From assembly GCA_002724925.1 (NCBI GenBank), contig PBQA01000027.1, positions 155,315 through 219,314 of the forward strand: a DNA stretch of 64,000 bases, in the 5' to 3' direction. The DNA comes from Oceanospirillaceae bacterium. GTDB lineage: Bacteria; Pseudomonadota; Gammaproteobacteria; Pseudomonadales; Oceanobacteraceae. Below the pieces are notes generated by a model. It was not told the DNA's origin. It ran no database searches and saw nothing but the letters and a program-made list of their open reading frames with translations. Below, in pieces: positions 43,596-51,094 of this stretch; position 1 is the stretch's first letter, and each line of letters begins with the position of its first letter. A program made the translations under genes and the position numbers.

Positions 43596-43781
43596 ATGGA
43601 AGTAATAGCAATCACTGAAAACCTCATCATTACTCAGAAGCCTTGCGGTAAGAAGGCCCTGTTTTCTATCGCCGAACTCGAACCCGATCACCCTGTCATT
43701 AAAGATGCGATGTCATTCCGTTTAGGCTACATTGCTGCAATGAATCAAGCTGCAGCAAATGACGAGACCAATGGAAGCTGA
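43596..43781 (+). CDS. Small protein of unknown function
   Basis: 61 residues from ATG 43596, which has AAGGAGGAG upstream (strong ribosome-binding site); the longer frame from 43539 lacks one. Compact, mixed composition (NLIITQKPCGKKALFSIAEL). Controlled by the divergent palindrome. A size and position expected of accessory genes such as anti-CRISPRs; no similarity recognised. Confidence 0.55.
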   Translation: MEVIAITENLIITQKPCGKKALFSIAELEPDHPVIKDAMSFRLGYIAAMNQAAANDETNGS

Positions 43782-44052
43782 CTACGTTGGCGCGTATTGC
43801 CCACATATGGGCGGTCAAACCGAATACGTGCTCGAAGACCGTACCCGGGTCGACTGCCTCACACCTACTCACGCGGTTGAGTTCGACTGGTGCCATAAAT
43901 GGGCGGAGGCTGTAGGCCAGGCTCTTTACTACGCCCGAACGACGGGGCGTATGCCTGTCATTGTCCTGATCTGCGAGCCCGGTGAAGGTCGGTTCGTAGA
44001 CCGGGCCCGGATAGCAGCACCAGATATAGAGGTCATAGTCATCCCGAAATAA
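43771..44052 (+). CDS. Small nuclease-fold-like protein
   Basis: 93 residues from ATG 43771, overlapping the preceding stop. VEFDWCHKWAEAVGQALYYA then GRMPVIVLICEPGEGRFVDR has the helix-strand order of PD-(D/E)XK-like proteins and of a small conserved protein seen in phages, but the catalytic residues are not clear. Forms a two-gene unit with the 61-residue gene. Confidence 0.55.
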   Translation: MEADYVGAYCPHMGGQTEYVLEDRTRVDCLTPTHAVEFDWCHKWAEAVGQALYYARTTGRMPVIVLICEPGEGRFVDRARIAAPDIEVIVIPK

Positions 44053-44098
44053 CACCTCGTAGCGCGCCGATCTCGTACCTCGACGCGCGTACTCTCTG

Positions 44099-44335
44099 TT
44101 ATTGCTCGCTCAGTACCCAAGTGGTTTTCTTGACCATATCCTTTTGCCACTGATCCAAATCATCGTAATCATTACCGTTGCGCTCAATGCGAAGATCCTC
44201 ACTAACTACATTCGCGCCGAACTCAGCTTTCAAGGCTTTTTCAATCCTATCCATCACAATACTTTTACCGCACGAAGTAGGCCCAGTTATTACAATATGC
44301 GCCACGTCCGGTACTTTAATTTTTAATTCAGCCAT
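44099..44335 (-). CDS. Small P-loop protein
   Basis: 78 residues from ATG 44335. A clean Walker A motif ITGPTSCGKS is followed by a helix and an acidic tail, but there is no room for a full NTPase domain. This short P-loop protein recurs in phage genomes; its role is unknown. The in-frame upstream Met at 44362 is less likely. Confidence 0.6.
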   Translation of the reverse strand: MAELKIKVPDVAHIVITGPTSCGKSIVMDRIEKALKAEFGANVVSEDLRIERNGNDYDDLDQWQKDMVKKTTWVLSEQ

Positions 44336-44458
44336 GATCTTTGCCCTCCCGAGCAATAACAATTCACTGTTGTCTTATCTCGCTCCGCTCGAAAGCAAAG
44401 CTCTGGGTTAGGCGTCGAAACACTCACGCCGCTTCTAGTTTTCTTCTCTGTCTGCTGT

Positions 44459-44719
44459 TCATATCTTGGCCTCCCAGTGCGTCACGGTCTCATCACAAAA
44501 CATCTCTATCGACCAATAACTATGTGCTAACGGTAGAAACCGAATAGGTTTACTCAATATCCTCACATTCCATCTTGATTCAGCCACAGAGCCATCTGCA
44601 AGCCAGACCCTATAATCACCCTCAACTGAAGGAAGGGCGACATCAACACTAATAAAAATCACCGGGTTTTTACGCTCCAGCTCATAGCCATACTGTAACG
44701 GGCTTTTATTGCTACTCAT
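44459..44719 (-). CDS. Small protein of unknown function
   Basis: 86 residues from ATG 44719 with GGAGGGG upstream. Beta-rich (NPVIFISVDVALPSVEGDYR; LADGSVAESRWNVRILSKPI). Second in the minus-strand run 45062-44099. No family recognised. Confidence 0.5.
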   Translation of the reverse strand: MSSNKSPLQYGYELERKNPVIFISVDVALPSVEGDYRVWLADGSVAESRWNVRILSKPIRFLPLAHSYWSIEMFCDETVTHWEAKI

Positions 44720-44783
44720 ACAATCCCCTCCATAACACATCGTTGCGTGAGACAAGCTCACGAACTCGTTTTTATTTTGTCGC

Positions 44784-45062
44784 TTAAAGAGCCTGATACG
44801 CCGCGTTGCCAGCCTCTTCTGATAGAGCTGTCCACATATCAACGTTACAATCGATATCATCAGCAAGACTCCAAGCCCTCATGACGTCAGAGAATTTTCC
44901 GAACAGCTCATTGGCAATAATACCTCCGAGTGTTTCATCAAGGTTTTCTCCCTCTGGGGCTTTAAGCTCCGCCTCTCCAGGACGTTTGATTATTTCAAAC
45001 TCTTTGCCGTCGATGACGAGCTTACCCTTATAGCTACTTTCAAATTCAAACGTAATCTTCAT
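44784..45062 (-). CDS. Small acidic protein of unknown function
   Basis: 92 residues from ATG 45062 with GGGAG upstream; the longer frame from 45134 has no ribosome-binding site. Starts with beta strands (KITFEFESSYKGKLVIDGKE), then acidic helices. The first gene of a minus-strand set beside attR, a typical place for cargo genes. Candidate anti-defence gene by position only. Confidence 0.5.
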   Translation of the reverse strand: MKITFEFESSYKGKLVIDGKEFEIIKRPGEAELKAPEGENLDETLGGIIANELFGKFSDVMRAWSLADDIDCNVDMWTALSEEAGNAAYQAL

Positions 45063-45244
45063 ATCTAACTCCCACTTGGTTACAAGGCTATGCGTAGTGT
45101 TGATATCCATTGGCAATATACAGTGGTTTCGCAAAACCTAAGTCATTGATTTTAAATGGTTGCGCTGTTCGCGTTTATTGCGCTCATTGCGCACGGTTTT
45201 AGGGGTTAAACCCCTTATAAAACAAACGCTTAGCGGATTTGGAA

Positions 45245-45296
45245 GGCTACCTTGACATGGTAGAGGTCCCCAGTTCGAATCTGGGTAGTCCTACCA
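45245..45296 (+). pseudogene. 3' fragment of tRNA-Val(GAC), prophage attR
   Basis: Anticodon arm CTACC-TTGACAT-GGTAG (anticodon GAC), variable loop, T-arm CCCAG-TTCGAAT-CTGGG, acceptor 3' strand TAGTCCT, A and CCA are intact. No matching 5' half (expected AGGACTA and D-arm) is present upstream. This is the remnant left at the distal end when a phage integrates into a tRNA gene and restores the gene at its other end. Phage to the left, host to the right. Confidence 0.8.
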
Positions 45297-45303
45297 AAAT
45301 TTA

Positions 45304-45336
45304 AAAAAGCCGTTGCAGCAATGCAGCGGCTTTTTT
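45304..45336 (+). terminator. Host terminator behind the tRNA-Val site
   Basis: AAAGCCGTTGCA / TGCAGCGGCTTT hairpin with T run. Probably the native terminator of the tRNA-Val transcript; it also reads as a terminator for the convergent gene at 45373. Confidence 0.8.
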
Positions 45337-45372
45337 GTTTCTCGTCTTTCTTCTTGTTTCTCGCCTACCTTG

Positions 45373-45957
45373 CTAAACGCCCAGCAAGTGAGCAGCCAGC
45401 ACCAGCTCTTCGACGCGTTCTTCCAGTGCGTTGGCGATATCAATACGCTCAAACCGCGACAGAGTATCCGCGTTACCCAGTGCCAGTGCATTGAGATGCA
45501 GGCAGGGCGTCAGCTGGTCAAAGTCACGCAGGTCGCCGCGTTTAACGACCGGCAGGAAAGGGCCCCGAAGTTGTTTGCGCACGAGCTGAAAGGCGGTTTC
45601 CAGCGGCAGCGTCTTTGACTTTTGGTTTCTCAACCTGAGATTGACGCCAACACCATCAGGCGTAGGGTGCAGTAACAGGCCAGTTGCTTTCACCGATTTT
45701 TCTGGAATGTGGGAGTAGGTGGTTGTGAAGTCGGCGGGGTCAGGCAAGATAACGACGGATGTCTTAGTGAAATAGGTATCGTAGTCGGCGTATACCTGGC
45801 GAAGCGCGGGGCTGTAGACGGGCAGAAATTCACTGAGATTGAGAAGAAACTGCTTGCCGAGTTCCTTCGCTCTCATTTCCTCCAGCGACCAGTGCAGGTC
45901 TGCTGTAATTGCCAGTTTCCTTTCGCGTAACCCTGCCACTTGGGGACCTTGTGTCAA
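45373..45957 (-). CDS. Host protein of unknown function
   Basis: 194 residues. Contains a beta-rich middle (VNLRLRNQKSKTLPLETAFQ) and a C-terminal helical segment (NALEERVEELVLAAHLLGV). First chromosomal gene beyond attR, convergent with the tRNA terminator. I do not recognise the family. Confidence 0.55.
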   Translation of the reverse strand: MTQGPQVAGLRERKLAITADLHWSLEEMRAKELGKQFLLNLSEFLPVYSPALRQVYADYDTYFTKTSVVILPDPADFTTTYSHIPEKSVKATGLLLHPTPDGVGVNLRLRNQKSKTLPLETAFQLVRKQLRGPFLPVVKRGDLRDFDQLTPCLHLNALALGNADTLSRFERIDIANALEERVEELVLAAHLLGV

Positions 45958-46075
45958 AATAATGGCTCATTCTTACCCATTACTCAGTCAATTGGAAGGG
46001 TCTTTGTCGTCATAGGACGGTGTGCTCAGGCCACTGCTGGCTATACCTGATTGCAGTGGCCTGGAGCCTGGAGGC

Positions 46076-46501
46076 TCAATTGATGGTAAGACGACGCTGA
46101 GATTCCTGCTGTACCTTTTTCGGTAAGGTCAGCTGCAGCACACCATCTTTGTACTCCGCCGCGGACTTTTCGATATCGACATCCTGAGGCAGCTCGAAAC
46201 TGCGTGATACTGAGCCGTAATAGCGCTCGCTGTGCAGCACGCGCTGATCATCGGACGTACTGTCTTGCTGTTTTATTTCAGCCTTAATCGACACTTTGGC
46301 GCCATCGATATCAACATGAATATCTTCCTTTGAAACACCAGGTATCTCTGCATGTATCAGGTAATTTTCACCAGCATCGCTGACGTCGACTTTTACACTT
46401 TTGGGCAGTGCCTCACCGTGCAGCGGTTTTACATAAAAACCTGAAGCAACATCGCGGAACAGGTCATCAAATAGGGTTGAACGATTAATTAAATGAGTCA
46501 T
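46076..46501 (-). CDS. Small heat-shock protein (Hsp20/alpha-crystallin)
   Basis: 141 residues from ATG 46501 (GGAG upstream). Alpha-crystallin domain from about residue 38: VDVSDAGENYLIHAEIPGVS, the family motif GVLQLTLPKK near the C-terminus, and a C-terminal RRLTIN close to the I-X-I tail. An ATP-independent holdase that binds unfolding proteins. A sigma-32-like promoter lies about 110 bases upstream. Confidence 0.92.
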   Translation of the reverse strand: MTHLINRSTLFDDLFRDVASGFYVKPLHGEALPKSVKVDVSDAGENYLIHAEIPGVSKEDIHVDIDGAKVSIKAEIKQQDSTSDDQRVLHSERYYGSVSRSFELPQDVDIEKSAAEYKDGVLQLTLPKKVQQESQRRLTIN

Positions 46502-46610
46502 AGAAGTTTCTCCACACCAAATAAAACACACGTGCGCACTTGCGCAAATCAGGGTTTCGCCTGGCGGATGAAGCACTCCCGGGATCGTGCTTTTCCGTTC
46601 GGTTACTTTC

Positions 46611-46639
46611 TATATAGGGGAGGATTTTTAACTTCCAAG
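46611..46639 (-). promoter_or_regulatory. Sigma-32-like heat-shock promoter of hsp20
   Basis: On the minus strand, CTTGGAAG (46632-46639) is followed after about 11-13 bases by CCCCTATATA (46611-46620), close to the sigma-32 consensus CTTGAA and CCCCATNT. It leaves a leader of about 110 nt before the start codon. Confidence 0.7.
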
Positions 46640-46800
46640 TGGTGAATACAAAAAAATTAATTCAGGTCATCAGGGGTTCACTTGTCACTAATCTGAAATC
46701 CTTCTGTCACGGATTTGCCAGATGACTGTCACCGGATAGTAAACGTTCGTTCTTAATGTGTCGGAGGATTTAAAACACTCAACGTATTAAAGGTTTAATC

Positions 46801-48813
46801 ATGAAAGTGTGGAAACTTACAGCACTGGCAGCCATGGTTGCAGGTCTCTCGGCATGTGGCGGTGAAGACGGAAAAGACGGCGCTCAAGGGCCAGCAGGAC
46901 CTCAGGGCCCACAGGGCGAGCAAGGTGAAACTGGTCAACAAGCACCATCGAACGAAGACAACTCCATGTCGCTTAGCATTCTGCATATGAATGATCACCA
47001 CTCACATATTGCAGCGGATGATTTCGGCTTTGATGTGTCTGAGCTGGGGCTTGAAGCCACTGTCGAGGTTATTGAAGAGGCTGAAGAGGAAGGCGGAGAA
47101 GATACTGTGCGCATGGTGCCGCTATCAGAAGTCGACGTGACTTACGGTGGCTTCCCTATGATGGTGAGCCTGTTCAATAGTCTTCAAATGCAGTCAGATA
47201 ATGTTCTGAAGCTGCACTCTGGTGATGCGATTACCGGCACACTGTATTACTCGCTGTTCAAAGGTCGTGCTGACGCCGACATGATGAACCAGATCTGCTT
47301 TGATGCTTTTGCTCTCGGTAACCACGAGTTTGATGATGGCGATACCGGTCTGGCGAACTTCCTTGATTCGCTGAACTCGTCTGCCTGTGTGACGCCAACG
47401 CTGGCAGCCAACGTGAACCCAGCTGAAGATTCTGCGATTGCTGAAGGCTACATCGAGCCTTACACCATCGTTGAGCGCGAAGGCCAGAAAATCGGCATCA
47501 TCGGTATTGATATTGCCGGTAAAACGAAAAACTCATCCAGCCCGGATGAAGGCACTACCTTCTCTGACGAGACCACGACGGCACAGCAGTACATCGACGA
47601 ACTGTCAGGCATGGGCGTGAATAAAATCATCCTGATGACCCACTATCAGTACGCCAATGACCTCGAACTGGCTGCGGCACTCAATGGTGTAGACGTGATT
47701 GTTGGCGGTGACTCGCACACCCTCCTGGGCGACGAGACCTTCTCTGATCTTGGCTTCAACCCGCAAGGCGAATACCCGACAGTAGTTACTGATGCTGGCG
47801 GCAACACCGTATGTGTGGTTCAGGCCTGGGAATACGCTCACCTGATGGGCAAGCTGGATGTCGACTTCGACACTGACGGTAACGTCACATCGTGCTCTGG
47901 TCAGCCGTATATGCCAATCAGCACAACTTACGAATACGAATACAACGACGATGAAACGCGTGTTCTTACTGGCGCAGACGTTACTCGTGTGACCAGCGCT
48001 CTGACCAAAGAAGACGAGATCGTCGCTATCCAGCCAGATGCGACGACTCAGGCCATTCTGGATGTTTACGACGAAGACGTTGATGTACTCAAACAGACCG
48101 TGATCGGCACCAACGCCGAAGACCTCTGCCTTGAGCGTATCCCGGGTCAGGGTCGTTCAACTATCTGTGATACTTCGGCAACTTATGAGAACGGTTCTGA
48201 TATCTCAAACGTCGTTGCAAAAGCCTTCCTGACGGTAACGCCGACTGCGGATATCGCCATCCAGAACGGTGGTGGTGTGCGTGTTGATCTGCCAGCAGGT
48301 GACGTTACTATTGCCGACGCCTTCATGCTGCTGCCTTTCTCGAACACACTCGTGATTCTGGATATGACAGGCCAGCAGATCATCGACGTCCTCGAAGATG
48401 CATTGGCTAACTTCCTAGATAATGAAGGTTCAAGTGGCTCCTATCCATACGCTTCAGGCTTGCGCTACGACATTGATGCATCACAGGCAAAAGGTAGTCG
48501 TGTCAGCAATGTCGAGGTGAACTCACAGGTTGCAGGTAGCTGGACAGCGATTGATACCGCCGCTACCTATCGTGTAGTGACTAACGACTTTATCGCCTCG
48601 GGCCAGGATGGCTACACCACCTTCAGCGTGCCATTCGACGCAGGTAATTACGAAGACACCTACACCGAATACGCTCAGGGCTTTATCGATTACGTCGAAG
48701 GCCTGACCGAAAACAGCCAGCAGGTTCAGAAACTGCCAATCGAAGAGTACTCTACGCAGCTCTTTATTGATGCAGATGGCTGTAACCACACTACCGATGC
48801 AGGCTGCGAGTAA
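46801..48813 (+). CDS. UshA-like 5'-nucleotidase lipoprotein with collagen-like linker
   Basis: 670 residues. Lipoprotein signal with lipobox LSAC (Cys 19), then a short Gly-X-Y run (GAQGPAGPQGPQGEQGETG), then the metallophosphoesterase domain with ILHMNDHHSH, KLHSGDAITG, FALGNHEFDDG and GGDSHTLLG, and the C-terminal 5'-nucleotidase domain with QNGGGVRVDLPAGDVTIADA. Expected to hydrolyse nucleotides outside the inner membrane for phosphate and nucleoside uptake. The collagen-like spacer is unusual for UshA and may extend the enzyme from the surface. Confidence 0.9.
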   Translation: MKVWKLTALAAMVAGLSACGGEDGKDGAQGPAGPQGPQGEQGETGQQAPSNEDNSMSLSILHMNDHHSHIAADDFGFDVSELGLEATVEVIEEAEEEGGEDTVRMVPLSEVDVTYGGFPMMVSLFNSLQMQSDNVLKLHSGDAITGTLYYSLFKGRADADMMNQICFDAFALGNHEFDDGDTGLANFLDSLNSSACVTPTLAANVNPAEDSAIAEGYIEPYTIVEREGQKIGIIGIDIAGKTKNSSSPDEGTTFSDETTTAQQYIDELSGMGVNKIILMTHYQYANDLELAAALNGVDVIVGGDSHTLLGDETFSDLGFNPQGEYPTVVTDAGGNTVCVVQAWEYAHLMGKLDVDFDTDGNVTSCSGQPYMPISTTYEYEYNDDETRVLTGADVTRVTSALTKEDEIVAIQPDATTQAILDVYDEDVDVLKQTVIGTNAEDLCLERIPGQGRSTICDTSATYENGSDISNVVAKAFLTVTPTADIAIQNGGGVRVDLPAGDVTIADAFMLLPFSNTLVILDMTGQQIIDVLEDALANFLDNEGSSGSYPYASGLRYDIDASQAKGSRVSNVEVNSQVAGSWTAIDTAATYRVVTNDFIASGQDGYTTFSVPFDAGNYEDTYTEYAQGFIDYVEGLTENSQQVQKLPIEEYSTQLFIDADGCNHTTDAGCE

Positions 48814-48844
48814 TCGTACATAGCGTTTAAGCGTGTATAACTTA

Positions 48845-48869
48845 ACGGGAGCCTCGGCTCCCGTTTTTT
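48845..48869 (+). terminator. Intrinsic terminator after the nucleotidase gene
   Basis: ACGGGAGCC / GGCTCCCGT hairpin followed by six T. Confidence 0.88.
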
Positions 48870-48888
48870 ATGGCGCTGCAATATTGCA

Positions 48889-48965
48889 CCCGTAGGAGGG
48901 GAGCTTCTCCCCGACATGACACCTCTCTCCATGTGGGAGCAAATCAGCCGAAGGCTATTTGCGAA
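48889..48965. repeat. Pair of REP-like palindromes, left copy
   Basis: Element A is CCGTAGGAGG then GGGGAGCTTCTCCCC (48898-48912). Element B is GTGGGAGC then GCAAATCAGCC-GAA-GGCTATTTGC (48939-48962). Near-identical copies in the opposite order and orientation lie at 63871-63996 after the CRISPR array. Form and family-like GTAGGAG/GTGGGAGC heads fit bacterial REP elements. Confidence 0.7.
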
Positions 48966-49057
48966 AGCGGCCCCTCACGCCTGTCGTCTCCCGACACATG
49001 CATGCGTCCCCCGGCGCTGTTATCCTCACATTTGTTACTAAACCACGGACAGGGTAC

Positions 49058-49921
49058 ATGAATACTCAGGAACACGTCTCATATCAGCACCAGGTCGTTC
49101 TTAAATTCATCGAACTTCGCGCCCTGTGGGAAGGGCGGGTGAACGCCGGTCATTTATACGACGCCTTTGGCATCAGCCGCGACTCAGCCAGCAAACTAAT
49201 AAAACGCTACAACACCAGTTGCCCCGGCAACCTCCAATACAACACAAGCCTGAAAGGCCACATCCCGACCCGTCAGTTCGTACCGCATTACTCTACGGGG
49301 AGCCTTGAAGAATATATGCTCAGCTTTCAGGCGCCAGACCCGTCAGGAAATTCTGCCCATTCCGGCTTTGGCCAGTGCTTTCCCATGCGCCAGTTTGAGC
49401 GCAGCCCATCCCCAGAGGTAGTCCAGCCGGTGCTGAATGCGATCCGTGAAAAACGGCGAATAGACCTGTCGTATCTTTCAATGAGCAGCACCAACTACGA
49501 AGACCGCATCATCAGCCCACACTCACTGGTACACACAGGCTCGCGCTGGCATGTAAGAGCCTGGTGCGAGAAAAATCAGGACTTCCGTGATTACGTCCTC
49601 TCCCGCATTACCGAAGTCTACAACGACGAAGGTCCGGCAGAGCATACGGTTGAGACCGACATCAAGTGGAATACCCTGATAGATATTACCCTCGAACCCG
49701 ACGTGCGATTACCCCAAGATAAAAAGAAAGTGCTCGCTCATGACTACTGCATGGAGCAGGGAGAGGACGGGCGCTATACCCGTACCTACAGCGTCAGAGC
49801 GGCCATGGTGATTTACATACTCCACCACCTTGGCCTGGATCGCCTTCGCGAACAAAGCGTTGCACAGCAGGTCATGCTCACTCCTGAATCAGCAGAACGA
49901 GTGAAGCCATATCAGGGCTGA
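49058..49921 (+). CDS. WYL-domain transcriptional regulator (BrxR/CapW-like)
   Basis: 287 residues from ATG 49058. N-terminal winged-helix (FIELRALWEGRVNAGHLYDA, FGISRDSASKLIKRYN), then a WYL domain with RRIDLSYLSMSSTNYEDRII, HSLVHTGSRWHVRAWCEKNQ and a C-terminal extension. Layout and size match the BrxR/CapW class of repressors linked to defence loci. It lies just upstream of cas1 on the same strand, so it may control the cas operon; a small palindrome before cas1 is a candidate site. Confidence 0.8.
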   Translation: MNTQEHVSYQHQVVLKFIELRALWEGRVNAGHLYDAFGISRDSASKLIKRYNTSCPGNLQYNTSLKGHIPTRQFVPHYSTGSLEEYMLSFQAPDPSGNSAHSGFGQCFPMRQFERSPSPEVVQPVLNAIREKRRIDLSYLSMSSTNYEDRIISPHSLVHTGSRWHVRAWCEKNQDFRDYVLSRITEVYNDEGPAEHTVETDIKWNTLIDITLEPDVRLPQDKKKVLAHDYCMEQGEDGRYTRTYSVRAAMVIYILHHLGLDRLREQSVAQQVMLTPESAERVKPYQG

Positions 49922-50012
49922 AACCTGCCGGAAAATCCGACATGTGAGTTTGTACAGTGATTGAGCGCACGATAAATGAGCGGTTGAATAGATCAGGCAG
50001 GACGCAGGCAGC

Positions 50013-50025
50013 GGTTGTGACAACC
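50013..50025. promoter_or_regulatory. Small palindrome in the cas1 leader
   Basis: GGTTG-TGA-CAACC, about 95 bases before the chosen cas1 start. The 200 bases between the WYL gene and cas1 hold no gene. Possible operator for the WYL regulator; short arms make this weak. Confidence 0.3.
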
Positions 50026-50119
50026 AACGCAATGGGGGAAGCCGAAAGGCCGAACACAAGGAATGATCGAAGGAATGGCGGCCAGGGGTGGCGAATTAAC
50101 TAACAATGAGCGCACGGTA

Positions 50120-51094
50120 ATGGATGATCTTTCACCATCAGACTTGAAAACGATACTGCACTCTAAGAGGGCAAACCTCTACTACCTCCAATACTGTCGA
50201 GTATTGGTCAAAGGCGGAAGAGTGGAATACGTTACCGAAGAAGGTAAGGAGTCGCTGTACTGGAATATCCCTATTGCCAATACCACTGTGATCTTGCTTG
50301 GAACGGGTACGTCTGTTACTCAAGCTGCAGTGCGTGAATTGTCAAAAGCGGGCGTTCTAATCGGATTCTGTGGCGGTGGTGGAACCCCCTTGTTCGCCAC
50401 TAACGAAGTCAGTGCAGATGTCGAATGGCTGACGTCTCAGAGTGAGTACAGGCCGACAGAGTATCTTCAGCTCTGGTGCTCCTTCTGGTTTGATGAACAG
50501 AAGCGTCTTGAGGCAGCAATACGCTTTCAGGAGCAACGTCTGCTCTATTTGCAATCGTCCTGGAGCAGATTCTCTAAGCAACGCGACTTAGACTTTGCAG
50601 TTAATGAAGAAGAACTCATCCAGATCATTCAGCAATTCAATCTTAAGTTATGCGATGCGGGCTCCGTCAAAAACGTCCTGGCGACAGAAGCCACCATGAC
50701 CAAGTTGTTATATAAACTGGTGACCCGGGCGACCGGCTATGGTGAATTCGTGCGCGCAAAACAAGGCGGGGGAACAGATGTTGCCAATCGCTATCTGGAT
50801 CACGGCAATTATTTAGCCTATGGCCTCGCAGCAACAGCCTGCTGGGTGCTTGGCCTTCCCCACGGGCTAGCGGTTCTTCATGGCAAAACCCGGCGTGGCG
50901 GATTGGTATTTGATGTTGCTGATCTGATTAAAGACGCGATGGTGATGCCGACGGCTTTTATTGCGGCAATGGCGGGTGATTCTGAGCAGGAATTCCGCCA
51001 GCGTTTGATATCCGTTTTTCAGACACAGGGTGCTCTCGACCTGATGATTGACGCAATCAAAGATGTTGCAAGCGCTGTGGGAGAGTCATCGTGA
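50120..51094 (+). CDS. cas1: Cas1, type I-F integrase of the adaptation complex
   Basis: 324 residues from ATG 50120, where the family-typical MDDLSPSDLKTILHSKRAN begins; an in-frame ATG at 50063 adds a non-conserved leader. Catalytic acid/histidine region: LATEATMTKLLYKL (Glu), then LGLPHGLAVLHGKTRRGGLV and FDVADLIKD (His and Asp). Cas1 with Cas2 (fused to Cas3 here) cuts and joins spacers into the array. Overlaps cas3 by four bases. Confidence 0.95.
   Translation: MDDLSPSDLKTILHSKRANLYYLQYCRVLVKGGRVEYVTEEGKESLYWNIPIANTTVILLGTGTSVTQAAVRELSKAGVLIGFCGGGGTPLFATNEVSADVEWLTSQSEYRPTEYLQLWCSFWFDEQKRLEAAIRFQEQRLLYLQSSWSRFSKQRDLDFAVNEEELIQIIQQFNLKLCDAGSVKNVLATEATMTKLLYKLVTRATGYGEFVRAKQGGGTDVANRYLDHGNYLAYGLAATACWVLGLPHGLAVLHGKTRRGGLVFDVADLIKDAMVMPTAFIAAMAGDSEQEFRQRLISVFQTQGALDLMIDAIKDVASAVGESS

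Noticed and set aside
50063..50119. Longer cas1 beginning at ATG 50063
   Set aside because: The AAGGA is directly against the ATG, too close to serve, and the extra 19 residues are absent from the Cas1 family pattern.
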